Source: an uncultured Paracoccaceae bacterium
GTDB taxonomy: Bacteria; Pseudomonadota; Alphaproteobacteria; Rhodobacterales; Rhodobacteraceae
Length of the DNA stretch: 64,000 nucleotides
Assembly: GCA_947503965.1 (NCBI GenBank)
Contig: CANNFU010000004.1
Coordinates: 1-64,000, forward strand
Direction: 5' to 3'
Shown: in pieces, positions 7,853-16,391 of the stretch
Layout: each line of letters begins with the position of its first letter
Position numbering within the stretch: the first letter of the stretch is position 1
Program-made: the position numbers and the translations under genes
The notes under the pieces: generated by a model
What the model was told of the DNA's origin: nothing
Seen by the model: only the letters and a program-made list of their open reading frames with translations
Database searches by the model: none

Positions 7853-8815
7853 CTAACCAAACGTCCGGGCAAAATCCGCAGGATCGATACCCACTTGCCG
7901 ACGGAACGCACGGCGCATCCTCTGATAGTCTCCGAACCCCGCGTCTACAGCGACGCGTTTGGGCGATAAACCGTCGGCGAGCAATCCGCGCGCGTGGTCC
8001 ACACGGACCCGCTCGACGAAGCGTGCGGGTGTGGTGTCCATTGATGCGACGAATTTGCGAGACAGGGTGCGCGAGTTCATCCCCGCCGCGTCGGCCAAAT
8101 TCTCCACGGTCCAGTCTTTGCAAGGATCGGATATCACTGCTTCGATCAGCTTGGCCAGGGCATCCTCCGATTGGAACTGTCCCGCCAGATGCGTTGCATA
8201 TTGGCTCTGCCCGCCAGTGCGACGAAGCTGGACCACGAGTTCTCGCGCCACAGCGAGCGCAGAGGCGTTGCCGCAATCCGTGCGGATGATCGATAAAGCC
8301 AGGTCGATGCCAGTCGTAACCCCTGCAGATGTGTAGATGCCAGCTCCGGCAACAAATATGCGGTCAAGATCCCATTCTACACCAGGATGCTGTTCCGTTT
8401 CGGCCTTGCGCGACCAATGGGTTGTCGCCGATTGTCCATCCAAGACCCCGGCAGCTGCGAGGATCAGCGCACCAGAGCAGATCGCGATCAGACGAGTATC
8501 CCTAGGCTTTGAAGGCCAAGAACGGATAGTCGCCAATACCGCCGCGTCTTGTGTGATCTCATCGACGCCTTTGCCACCGGGAACAAGGAGGTCGTTCGAC
8601 TGCGATGTGGCTGATAGCGCATCCTCGGGCTGTAGTGTCAAACCACAGCTTGCGCGTATCGAGAGGCCATCCGGTGACACATAGCGGTGGCGGTAGATCC
8701 GCGCATCGCGAAAGCGTGCTTTGTAGAAGGCCTGTATTGGCCCTGCGACGTCGAGCAGGTTCACCCCATCGAAAATCAGGACATCGATTGTCCGTTCGTT
8801 CGGCTGTTTGTCCAA
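7853..8815 (-). CDS. GlxA-like transcriptional regulator (DJ-1/PfpI domain + AraC HTH)
   Basis: Residues 1-190 form a class-I glutamine-amidotransferase-like fold (VLIFDGVNLLDVAGPIQAF at the start, AICSGALILAAAGVLDG with the nucleophile-elbow Cys). Residues 215-320 form an AraC-type double HTH (MNSRRTLSRKF-like segment, then VAVDAGFGDYQRMRRAFRR). Members are cytoplasmic activators or repressors of adjacent metabolic or transport genes. The start appears to be TTG at 8813-8815; no in-frame ATG lies nearby. It is divergent from the MFS transporter at 8897 with only 81 bases between, so it probably controls that transporter. Confidence 0.9.
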   Translation of the reverse strand: MDKQPNERTIDVLIFDGVNLLDVAGPIQAFYKARFRDARIYRHRYVSPDGLSIRASCGLTLQPEDALSATSQSNDLLVPGGKGVDEITQDAAVLATIRSWPSKPRDTRLIAICSGALILAAAGVLDGQSATTHWSRKAETEQHPGVEWDLDRIFVAGAGIYTSAGVTTGIDLALSIIRTDCGNASALAVARELVVQLRRTGGQSQYATHLAGQFQSEDALAKLIEAVISDPCKDWTVENLADAAGMNSRTLSRKFVASMDTTPARFVERVRVDHARGLLADGLSPKRVAVDAGFGDYQRMRRAFRRQVGIDPADFARTFG

Positions 8816-8896
8816 TATTGATACCTATTTGACATATTAGACAAAGTACTTAGCGGCTATGAAACCGCCATGTCAACGAGTTGAGCGGGACTACAC

Positions 8897-10087
8897 ATGG
8901 ATGACAAGCGGATCACACGGGGTGCGGTTACCTATATCGGCCTGATGGTGGCCAACACGATCCTGTCGTCCGCTATGCCCATGCTCATCATCCTGGGCGG
9001 GCTTGCCGGTCTGATGCTGTCACCAAGTCCAGCGCTTGCCACGTTCCCTGCGTCCGTGCAGGTCTTTGCAGGTTTGCTGGCTGCGGGCCCGTTTTCGATT
9101 TTCATGGGACGCTTCGGACGCCGGGCCGGGTTCTGCGCAGGCGGCCTGCTAGCGGCATCCGGCGGACTTGCCTGCGCCTGGGCCTTGGTGGAGGGCAACT
9201 TTTTCATGCTCTGCGCTGGCCATGCGGCCCTCGGCGCCGCGCTCGCCTGCTACCAGTATTTCCGCTTTGCCGCCGCGGAGGTTGTTCCTTCCGCTTGGAG
9301 CCCTGTTGCGATCTCGTTGATGCTGACATCGGGACTGGTTGCGGCGTTCTTGGGGCCACAGCTGTTTATATGGACTAAGGACGCGCTCGCGCCGATCCCC
9401 CTTGCGGGAGCATACTTAGCGATCAGCGTTATCAGCTTGGCCGGGCTGGGTCCGTTGGTCTTCGTTCGCATGTCACCGCCTATCTCTACAGGTAGACAAA
9501 GGACCGGTTTCCCCGCGCTCGTCCCGCTCTTACAGCCGGGGATCGCGATCGCCATTGCGATGGGAGCGGTCTCTCAAGGCGTCATGGTTTTCATGATGGC
9601 GCCCACGCCGCTCGCCATGATCGGATGCGGGTTTTCCGAAGCCATGGCGGGCGACGTCATCCGCTGGCACGTGGTCGCGATGTTCGCCCCGAGCTTTCTG
9701 ACCGGCTTCGTGATCAAGCGGATCGGAGCGAAGGCCGTCGTGGCCACGGGTCTGCTTTTGCTCACCGTTGCAGCGCTCGTGGCTGCTGCGGGTCTGAGCG
9801 GGGCGCACTTTTATGTCTCGCTGATTGTCCTGGGCATAGGTTGGAACTTCGGCTTCATCGGGGCCACCGCTATGCTGGCTGAACGGGTTGCGCCGGCTGA
9901 CCGGGCCCTGGTCCAGGGGGCCAATGATACGATCATCGCGCTGGCCGCCACGATCTCCACGCTTGCCGCGGGCGCCATCGTGACCGGACCCGGCTGGACC
10001 TTTCTTGCTGCGGCCTCGCTCCCGGTCGTTGCCGCTGCAGCTCTGGCACTGCTCTTCGTCCAATCACCCGCGCGAGCGGCGCGATAA
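8897..10087 (+). CDS. MFS transporter (12-TM type)
   Basis: The 396-aa protein is almost entirely hydrophobic, with about 12 predicted membrane spans. A GRFGRRAG loop (near residue 75) matches the cytoplasmic loop 2-3 signature of the major facilitator superfamily. It is an inner-membrane secondary transporter; the substrate is not evident, though regulator plus MFS pairs are often drug or metabolite exporters. It is followed after 13 bases by a DUF2938 membrane protein with a good ribosome site, so the two are likely co-transcribed and controlled by the divergent GlxA-like regulator. Confidence 0.9.
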   Translation: MDDKRITRGAVTYIGLMVANTILSSAMPMLIILGGLAGLMLSPSPALATFPASVQVFAGLLAAGPFSIFMGRFGRRAGFCAGGLLAASGGLACAWALVEGNFFMLCAGHAALGAALACYQYFRFAAAEVVPSAWSPVAISLMLTSGLVAAFLGPQLFIWTKDALAPIPLAGAYLAISVISLAGLGPLVFVRMSPPISTGRQRTGFPALVPLLQPGIAIAIAMGAVSQGVMVFMMAPTPLAMIGCGFSEAMAGDVIRWHVVAMFAPSFLTGFVIKRIGAKAVVATGLLLLTVAALVAAAGLSGAHFYVSLIVLGIGWNFGFIGATAMLAERVAPADRALVQGANDTIIALAATISTLAAGAIVTGPGWTFLAAASLPVVAAAALALLFVQSPARAAR

Positions 10088-10100
10088 GCTAAGGAGATTC

Positions 10101-10610
10101 ATGCCTATGGACTGGGGATTGGAGTTTGTGTTTCGCGCAATACTGATTGGCGCAGGCGCGACGGCCGTCATGGATATCTGGGCGGTGGTAATGAAGCGTG
10201 CTTTCAGTGTCCCTTCCTTGAACTATGGGTTGGTCGGCCGCTGGTTGGGCCATATGAGGCACGGTCAGTTTGCCCATGAGAACATCGCCAAAACACCGCT
10301 GATAGCTGCGGAACGTGTCATTGGCTGGAGCGCACACTATCTCATAGGCATCGTCTTCGCAGGCTTGTTTCTCTTCGCCCTGAGCTTGGACTGGGCGCGC
10401 GATCCCACTTTGTTGCCAGCGCTACTGTTTGGGATTGCGACTGTGTCAGCGCCTTTTCTCGTGATGCAACCCGGTATGGGACTAGGGGTCGCGGCAGCGA
10501 AGACACCAAAGCCGAACATCGCCCGTTTGCGCAGCGTGATCGCACACACGGCATTCGGTTTTGGGTTGTTTTTTGCCTCATGGGTTGGAGCGGAGGTTTT
10601 CCAGTTCTGA
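10101..10610 (+). CDS. DUF2938 family membrane protein
   Basis: The 169-aa product starts at ATG 10101, 6 bases after AAGGAG. It shows about four membrane spans and the segments GAGATAVMDIWAVVMKR, LVGRWLGHM and VMQPGMGLGVAAAKTPKPN, which I associate with the DUF2938 family. No enzymatic motif is present. Its position directly downstream of the MFS gene suggests a shared transcript. Function unknown; integral membrane location inferred. Confidence 0.8.
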   Translation: MPMDWGLEFVFRAILIGAGATAVMDIWAVVMKRAFSVPSLNYGLVGRWLGHMRHGQFAHENIAKTPLIAAERVIGWSAHYLIGIVFAGLFLFALSLDWARDPTLLPALLFGIATVSAPFLVMQPGMGLGVAAAKTPKPNIARLRSVIAHTAFGFGLFFASWVGAEVFQF

Positions 10611-11320
10611 GCGATCGATGTCTGCGCGGGCCGGGCTTATTCAAACTTCACTCTGCCAGGAAAAGCAGACCTTGAATTCCAAACGACAAAAGGCCGCTCC
10701 GTCCCGCACCTTACTAGTTCGCCGATGGCTCAAGTTTGCAGATGCAGCGAATGACCGCAAAGCGGGCTGCGACCGCCGCATCTTGACCTGTCGATGAAAG
10801 GCAGGAATGGGCCGTCCATGATCGGCAAATTGGTGCCTTGGTCGGGAATGCTGCGCCGCCTCCGATGGCGGTAGATAGCCCATTGTGCCGGATGCTGCGA
10901 GCCGCATGAACGGCTGATTCTCTAATCTGGCGTTTGGGTCAAGTTCATTTCATCGTTTAATTTTTAGTAACTTGGAGGATCGTTGTCTCTCACACGCGTC
11001 AAGATTCTATTCGCGGTCAATGTCGGTCCGGTTCGGTTGGACGGCTGCACGCATGTGTTGGATCGACCAAGTCGATACCGAGCCTCCAGCACAGGCCAAG
11101 AGAGCCAATCGACTTGCCGATTTGGCGTTGGAGCCGCCACATGGACGTTACCCACCGCACCACCCTCGACCAATTGTTCAAGAGGCCCTCCATTGCTAAC
11201 TTTTTCGGCTATTTCCTCTAAACTGCAGTTTTTCAACATGGCGCAATCAGGATCAGCGGTTGCCGCGTGCCTCGAAGTATTCCAGTATTTTGCTAGTCAT
11301 TGATTGATTCGAGTTTCTAG
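10611..11320. other. 710-base interval without a recognised gene; degenerate repeats
   Basis: No frame here has a ribosome site or recognisable protein content. The part at 10696-10830 resembles 12567-12670, including a 28-bp exact block. The stretch 10980-11220 has moderately long frames on both strands but nothing I can match. It probably consists of decayed sequence and the promoter of the lipoprotein gene at 11321. Confidence 0.5.
10744..10771 (+). repeat. Dispersed repeat with 28-bp exact core, copy 1
   Basis: The core begins GCAGCGAATGACCGC and ends GGGCTGCG, and is identical at 12614-12641. Similarity extends about 50 bases upstream (GTCCCGC, CTAGTTCG) and through GCATCTTGA downstream. 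Both copies are intergenic. Confidence 0.75.
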
Positions 11321-12340
11321 ATGCAACTTAATTGCAAGTTCTTTCCTGTTCTGGCCACAATTGTCCCGTTTTTGCTAGCCGCATGTTCTCCTGCAGACTT
11401 TATTCAAACTGATTTAGCAGGCGAAACGGGACAAGCAGCGCGGTCTCTAACTCCTTCGAGGTCCGCAGTCTGGCAGGGCGAGTTGCGGTGCGGTCAGGGA
11501 ACCCAATTCATAAATGACTACACGTTCACTTTGCTGGCGGACCCAAGACAATCACCCAATAGCCCAAGAAGTTTCGAGGGCTCTGGCGGGTTGGTGTTTC
11601 CAGCTCGACTAAGCACCGCGGCCGGCGGAAACAACTGGAGTTACAATGGCGACATTCGAATTGCTGGTGACGCCTTGCAATTCTACCCAATGCGTGAGGC
11701 GCAAAACAGCTTTCCTCCTCCCCCAATTCTTCAGCGCTCTCAACTATTTCCTTCTGGGAGGGTCGAAGTACCCTTCGAAATTTCATTTCTGAGGTGTACA
11801 GGCGGAACTCTCCAGCCATCACCTAGCCGCGCGATGAACGAGTTGCTGGGTAGCGTATTCGGAAGCCTGGCCGGAGACGCGGAATCTGTAACGGGTGATC
11901 CAAATCTAGAGCCTTGCCTCAGATCCCTTCGACAACCGTTTGTTTGGGGTGGAGAACGCGACATTTGGGCGGAGCCGGCAACTTACGGCGCAAGATACGT
12001 CTATATGGACCTCTGCGACAACGGACGTCAGTTCTTTGCCATAACGTCTCCGGAGTCTAACAGGGAGACGATACAAGCGGTTAGTGGCCGAGAATACTCC
12101 AGAAGAAATGTGCTGCCAGTTCCATTTGCTAACGCCTGCCGTCTCACAGACGTTAAGGTTTTTGACGGTATCCGCGTTCCATGCACACCAATGGGATATC
12201 GTTACACCGACGAAATCAGTGAATGTCTTGGCGTCGACTATTCTCGCAACGGTGTCATAAGGCAGTTTCAGGCTCTGGACACATTTAAGTGCCTCGGACC
12301 ACTCTTGGCATTTCCGCGGACAGCCTTTGTAAGAAACTAA
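11321..12340 (+). CDS. Hypothetical lipoprotein (339 aa)
   Basis: The N-terminus, up to LATIVPFLLAAC, is a type II signal peptide with a lipobox (LLAAC) placing the lipidated Cys at about residue 22. The mature protein has many Cys (about ten), for example LRCGQG, FLRCTGG and YMDLCDNG, suggesting disulfides in the periplasm. No known domain is recognised. Base composition is lower in GC than the metabolic genes, and the gene sits between decayed repeats at the edge of the mobile region, which hints at acquisition. Function unknown. Confidence 0.7.
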   Translation: MQLNCKFFPVLATIVPFLLAACSPADFIQTDLAGETGQAARSLTPSRSAVWQGELRCGQGTQFINDYTFTLLADPRQSPNSPRSFEGSGGLVFPARLSTAAGGNNWSYNGDIRIAGDALQFYPMREAQNSFPPPPILQRSQLFPSGRVEVPFEISFLRCTGGTLQPSPSRAMNELLGSVFGSLAGDAESVTGDPNLEPCLRSLRQPFVWGGERDIWAEPATYGARYVYMDLCDNGRQFFAITSPESNRETIQAVSGREYSRRNVLPVPFANACRLTDVKVFDGIRVPCTPMGYRYTDEISECLGVDYSRNGVIRQFQALDTFKCLGPLLAFPRTAFVRN

Positions 12341-12676
12341 CCCGGGGTAGCAGTCCTGCAGCACTTTTTATGCCGCCATGGGTCGACTACCAGTGAGCAA
12401 AATCGTCGTTCGTGATAGCGGGTTACGGGAGTAATCTGGTCGCCAGAAAGCCACATCGGCTGCGTGAGTATGGGCTTGCGCAATCAGGCTGATAAGTCGG
12501 CGCAGCGTACCGATACTAAAGGGTTACGCCAAGAGCCGTCATTGGCGCAGTCGCAGCAATGGTCGGTAAAGTCCCGCCTTGTGCTAGTTCGAGGAAGCCC
12601 TTGGTTCGTGCTCGCAGCGAATGACCGCAAAGCGGGCTGCGGCCGCAGCATCTTGAAGGCAGGTCGAAGGTCGTCT
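12341..12676. other. Gene-free interval with repeat copy 2
   Basis: These 336 bases lie between the lipoprotein and the left end of the IS. They hold the second copy of the 28-bp-core repeat and no convincing coding frame. Confidence 0.5.
12614..12641 (+). repeat. Dispersed repeat with 28-bp exact core, copy 2
   Basis: Identical in its core to 10744-10771. The IS element begins 35 bases further on, so the IS inserted at or just beside the repeat. Confidence 0.75.
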
Positions 12677-12691
12677 GTGGGTGGCTCCTGC
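12677..12691 (+). repeat. Left terminal inverted repeat of IS1111-like element
   Basis: GTGGGTGGCTCCTGC, a perfect inverse match to 14004-14018. Confidence 0.85.
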
Positions 12692-12921
12692 ATTGCAAGT
12701 GTTTTTTTGCGATATTTGCGGTTATTTGTGTCAGTACTGTCGTCTGTCCGGCCTGTTTGTGCGGTGGTGTTCCGCTGGCCCTGATGAGTTCCGCGAGCGA
12801 GGTTCCATTCGGCTTATCGACCTCAGAGGGCCACGGACCTTCCCGGAGTGTCCTTGCTCTTGGTTGACTTAGTTCCGCATCATCACGTCAACGTCTTGCA
12901 TCTCTAGGCAGTTTGGCGCGG
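12692..12921 (-). ncRNA. Candidate bridge RNA region of the IS1111-like element
   Basis: IS110-family recombinases use a structured bridge RNA encoded in a non-coding end of the element; in the IS1111 group this lies downstream of the recombinase gene. This 230-base end is the only space that fits. It has several self-complementary GC-rich stretches and no coding frame. Exact RNA ends and the target- and donor-binding loops cannot be read by eye. The assignment rests on family knowledge and position. Confidence 0.4.
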
Positions 12922-13941
12922 TTAGAACACTGGCTGCCGATATTCTTGTTTCTTTGTCAGCATCGCCCAGATGATCCTTGCTGCTTTGTTTGCCATCGCC
13001 GTTGTCGCCAATCGGAAGGGTTTGTCAGCAATGATTTTCACAGTCCATAAATCTACACTCTCTGGTGAGCGTTTTGCCATCACTGCACGAGACGTCATCC
13101 CAACGACCAACAGCTTGCGAATGTAGCGATCGCCCTTCTTTGTGATTTTACCCAAGCGCTCTTTTCCGCCGCTGGATTTATTGAGAGGGGTCAGTCCAAG
13201 CCAAGCCGCCAGATCGCGTCCTGTGCGGAACTGTTTTGCATCACCAATTGTGGCGACGATCGCTGACGCTGTGACCGCCCCAATCCCCGGCATGCGCATG
13301 AGCCTGCGTGCGTCGACACTCAGCAAAGCATGCTGTTCGATCATCTTTGAATAGCCTGCAATACGCTCCTTCAAGCCGATGAACTGATAACACTGCATAC
13401 CGAGCATGCCGTTTGCGATGTCGGGCATTTCCGGATGATTACCATCGAGGTGGCGCTTTGCGAATGCAGTCACCGCCTCAACCCCAATCGGCAGAATGTG
13501 CCCAAACTCGCGCAGCAAGCTGCGGATCATATTGGCGATCTGCGTGCGCTGCCGGACGGCAAGATCTCGGGTGCGATGGATGGACAGAATGGCTTGCTGC
13601 TCTTCCGTCTTGATCTCAACGAACCGCATGGTCGGGCGCCGGACGGCCTCATAGATCGCCTCCGCGTCAACCGCGTCGGTCTTTCCGCGTTTGACATAGT
13701 GCTTCACGTAGTTCGCGGGCATCAGCCTGACATCGTGGCCGAGCTTGCGCAACGTACGGCCCCAATGGTGCGCGGATCCGCAGGCCTCCATTCCGATCAT
13801 GCACGGCGGCAAAGCTTCGAAGAACGCCAAAAGCTTTGCACGCTTGATCGCTTTGTTGAAAATTACGCGCCCGTTCTCGGAAATACCGTGAGCTTGAAAA
13901 ACGTCCTTGGCCAAATCCAGACCGACTGTCTTAACTGTCAT
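12922..13941 (-). CDS. IS110-family transposase (DEDD recombinase)
   Basis: The 339-aa protein has the two-part IS110 architecture. The N-terminal RuvC-like DEDD domain shows VGLDLAKDVFQAHGI, MEACGSAHHW and KTDAVDAEAI. The C-terminal Tnp20 domain shows RRLMRMPGIGAVTASAIV, AAWLGLTP and SSGGKERLGKITKKGDRYIRK-type sequence with the essential Ser. Length and motifs indicate an intact enzyme. The acidic residues and serine act in RNA-guided recombination. It is flanked by 15-bp inverted repeats. Confidence 0.95.
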   Translation of the reverse strand: MTVKTVGLDLAKDVFQAHGISENGRVIFNKAIKRAKLLAFFEALPPCMIGMEACGSAHHWGRTLRKLGHDVRLMPANYVKHYVKRGKTDAVDAEAIYEAVRRPTMRFVEIKTEEQQAILSIHRTRDLAVRQRTQIANMIRSLLREFGHILPIGVEAVTAFAKRHLDGNHPEMPDIANGMLGMQCYQFIGLKERIAGYSKMIEQHALLSVDARRLMRMPGIGAVTASAIVATIGDAKQFRTGRDLAAWLGLTPLNKSSGGKERLGKITKKGDRYIRKLLVVGMTSRAVMAKRSPESVDLWTVKIIADKPFRLATTAMANKAARIIWAMLTKKQEYRQPVF

Positions 13942-14003
13942 TGGGTGGCTCCTATCCTAGTAGATGATAACAACTGCACTTTGGCACATTCGATGCCGGT
14001 GGA

Positions 14004-14018
14004 GCAGGAGCCACCCAC
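14004..14018 (-). repeat. Right terminal inverted repeat of IS1111-like element
   Basis: GCAGGAGCCACCCAC on the + strand, the exact reverse complement of 12677-12691. Confidence 0.85.
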
Positions 14019-14122
14019 CTCATCCGCTTTGAGGAAGCTGCGTCGCAGCATAAGCCTTAGTTGTGAGCGGCAGGTATGGGCCGCGCGTGAAGACGGCCCA
14101 ATTGCGTCAGATTTCGATGGCC

Positions 14123-14728
14123 TCAGCGATCGCCAGTGCATCTTCCGAGGTATCGCACCGTGCTGTCCATCTTCGTGTGTCCGAGGAGAAGCTGAACAGC
14201 ACGCAGGTTGCCTGTCTTCTTGTAGATCTGGGTCACCTTTGTCCGCCTCATCGAATGCGTGCCATATGCGCTCGCTTCTAGACCGATCGAAGTGACCCAG
14301 TCGCGGACGATCCGCGCATACTGGCGTGTCGAGATGTGCAGGCGTTCATGAAACCGACCCGGCCAAAGGTACTCCGAGCCGACCATGAGCTCATCTTCCA
14401 TCCACTTTTCGACCGACGCGCGTTTGCCTTCGGATATCTCGAACCGCACAGGTTTCTGTGTCTTGCTTTGCAGCACCGATGCCCGTTCCTTGATCTGACC
14501 GGACGCCATGACGTCGACGACTTTCATCTTCACCAAGTCACAGCCGCGAAGCTTGCTGTCGATCGCCATATTGAACAGTGCGAGGTCACGATGGTTCTCG
14601 GCCAATTCGAGTCGCACCCGGATCGCCCAAACATGCTTGGGTTTCAATGGTCGTTTTTGACCGACGATCCGGCCTTTGTTCCATGCAGGGCGAAGAGCGC
14701 GAATGGCCGGTAGGTTTGGTGTTTCCAT
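14123..14728 (-). CDS. Short tyrosine recombinase / integrase with frameshifted C-terminus
   Basis: The ATG at 14726-14728 follows GGAGGA. The 201-aa product is a catalytic domain only: Arg in SKLRGCDLV, HSMRR (His-x-x-Arg), LGHTKMDSTVRYLG with His and the nucleophile Tyr. No core-binding N-domain is present, as in known short integrases of plasmids and transposons. After RYLG the frame reads RCTGDR and stops at 14123. One frame over, EDALAIAEAIEI and a TGA at 14107-14109 follow, the expected family tail. So a small deletion near 14145 removed a few bases and replaced the last helix. Catalytic residues are intact; activity is uncertain. Confidence 0.8.
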   Translation of the reverse strand: METPNLPAIRALRPAWNKGRIVGQKRPLKPKHVWAIRVRLELAENHRDLALFNMAIDSKLRGCDLVKMKVVDVMASGQIKERASVLQSKTQKPVRFEISEGKRASVEKWMEDELMVGSEYLWPGRFHERLHISTRQYARIVRDWVTSIGLEASAYGTHSMRRTKVTQIYKKTGNLRAVQLLLGHTKMDSTVRYLGRCTGDR

Positions 14729-14841
14729 GACTGATCCTCCGATCCGCCATGCCCTCCACAACGACAACCCGACGTTGGCGAGGTACCATATCACATGATT
14801 GCTGCGCTGCCTCCGAGGTCTCGAGTGAGTATCCGTCTTGG

Positions 14842-15786
14842 TCAAGGACCGTTTGGCAACCATTCCCGGTCTGCTTTGACTAGCGCGTTTGCGAGTTCAA
14901 TGAGCTTTCGCATGATCGCTGTGAGAGCGACCTTTTTTGGCTTCCCCTGCTCAACCATGGCTTTGTATTTGTCACGCATGTCCGGGTTATGTTTTGTCGC
15001 GACAAGAGCGGGCATGTAGAGCGCGTCGCGTAGCGGTTTTCGCCCGCCTTGAATGCGGGCTTTGCCATGCCACTTTCCTGATTGTTGGGTCATTGGTGCC
15101 AGTCCCGTGAGGCTTGCCGCTTTCTTCTTACGAAGCGTGCCGATCTCGGGCATCTCTATCAAAATAGTTGATGCGGCAACTTCACCAATGCCAGGTATCG
15201 ATCTCAAAATCGTATTGGCTCGGGCACGACTGGGGCAGTCGTGCAGCCTTTCGTTGATGTCGTGCTGCAATGCTTTGAGTTGGCGCGTCAATTGGTCGAT
15301 CCGCGCCTTGGTTTGCTGCTTAACGAGAGCAAGAGTTTGTGTTTGCAAGCGGTTCAACAAACGGGTGCGGTCCTTGATCAAGCCCGCTCTCGTGGTGAAT
15401 AGCTCCCTAAGATCAAACTGTTCGCTATCGACTGGCAGGTCTGGCTCCAAGGACAAGGCATTGCCAAAGCTGGCGAGCATACGGGCATCAACTGTATCCG
15501 TTTTCACCCGTGTCCCGCATGCCTGCGCAAACCGACGCGCTTGCAAAGGGTTGACCTTCACCAGGGGGAGCTTTCCAGAAAATGCACGTTCAAAACCCCT
15601 GTGATATGGGCCCGTCGCCTCAAACACGACACGGGTGGGCATATCGCAACCCAGCCACGTCGAGAGCACGAGGAACCCACGAGGACTGTTGGGAAAGGTC
15701 GCCGTACCTCCATCGCTAAGCCGATGCACATCAAGAGAATCTTTAGAAATATCGATGCCTATGCTATCATTTGTCATCATCGTCAT
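14842..15786 (-). CDS. IS110-family transposase, second and unrelated copy
   Basis: The 314-aa protein has the same family layout as the first transposase but little sequence identity: IGIDISKDSLDVHRL, FEATGPYHRGFE, KTDTVDARML in the DEDD domain and ILRSIPGIGEVAASTIL, LTGLAPMTQQSGKWHGK, GGRKPLRDALYM in the Tnp20 domain. It appears full length. The start may be ATG 15786 or, with better spacing from AGGA, ATG 15780 or 15777. No terminal inverted repeats were found, as expected of the IS110 group proper. In that group the bridge RNA lies upstream of the gene, here at or beyond 15787. Confidence 0.92.
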   Translation of the reverse strand: MTMMTNDSIGIDISKDSLDVHRLSDGGTATFPNSPRGFLVLSTWLGCDMPTRVVFEATGPYHRGFERAFSGKLPLVKVNPLQARRFAQACGTRVKTDTVDARMLASFGNALSLEPDLPVDSEQFDLRELFTTRAGLIKDRTRLLNRLQTQTLALVKQQTKARIDQLTRQLKALQHDINERLHDCPSRARANTILRSIPGIGEVAASTILIEMPEIGTLRKKKAASLTGLAPMTQQSGKWHGKARIQGGRKPLRDALYMPALVATKHNPDMRDKYKAMVEQGKPKKVALTAIMRKLIELANALVKADREWLPNGP

Positions 15787-16391
15787 GTCCTATGCTTGTC
15801 ATGCAAGCCCTTGAGAAATCGGCTTGCGTATCCGTTCAGGCCTCATGCGAAGACGGCGGCTGATCGTACTCACTAACGGTCCATCACGACCAAGCCCAAA
15901 GCGATCCAGCCGCCACCACTACCCTGATAGGAAAAACAATCTGGGCACTGGCACAATCTTTGCAGATCGATACGAAAAACATAAGACAAGCCCATCCTGT
16001 GAGTTCAGTTTTCTCGCTGCGAGCGCACGCAGCGCACAATTTGCCGCACTTGCTCAGTTCATGGCGCTGCGCGGCGGCGGAGATAGCTGCCATTCAGTCA
16101 TGGTGCAGCGAGGCTTTTGGTGGCAAGGATAAAGCCGAGGACAAACCTGCCGTCCGTTGCAACTTGTTCGATGGCTACTTCATTCTCTATAGGTTCAGTA
16201 GATTGCTGGACAGCAGAGCGGTTGCTAAACGCTGATGACCGTCAATTCCAATCCAAAAAGACTAGATCTTCCTGTTCTCTTGAGAAACTCTCCAACAACC
16301 CCTTAATGTTGGATGCAATTTAGCACCTAATGCGTTATGGTGACATTGATGAATTTGGCTTTTTCAGTAAAAAATTCTAGAGAGGTTCATT
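15787..16391. other. 605-base interval: upstream end of second IS and decayed sequence
   Basis: The first 100-200 bases should hold the non-coding (possibly bridge-RNA) end of the IS110 element, though its boundary is not visible. The rest contains short frames on both strands with no recognisable protein. GC content falls toward 16391, which is the start of the AT-rich cassette. AGAGAGG at about 16379-16385 is the ribosome site of the next gene. Confidence 0.45.

Larger units (their letters stand above)
12677..14018 (-). mobile_element. IS110-family element, IS1111-like, complete
   Basis: The element is about 1,342 bp, delimited by perfect 15-bp inverted repeats: GTGGGTGGCTCCTGC at 12677-12691 and its reverse complement at 14004-14018. 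It holds one transposase gene (12922-13941) reading toward the left end. The non-coding end downstream of the gene is 245 bases and the upstream end 77 bases. Terminal inverted repeats and a long 3' non-coding end are traits of the IS1111 group rather than IS110 proper. A third partial copy of the repeat (GGGTGGCTCCTATCC) lies just upstream of the transposase start. No target duplication is evident, as is normal for the family. Confidence 0.8.

Noticed and set aside
12341..12676. Frame at 12464-12784 as a small gene
   Set aside because: It overlaps the dispersed repeat and runs through the IS terminal repeat, so the frame is accidental.
13435..14295. 286-codon plus-strand frame across the IS end
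   Set aside because: Crosses the terminal repeat of the IS and lies opposite the transposase and integrase.
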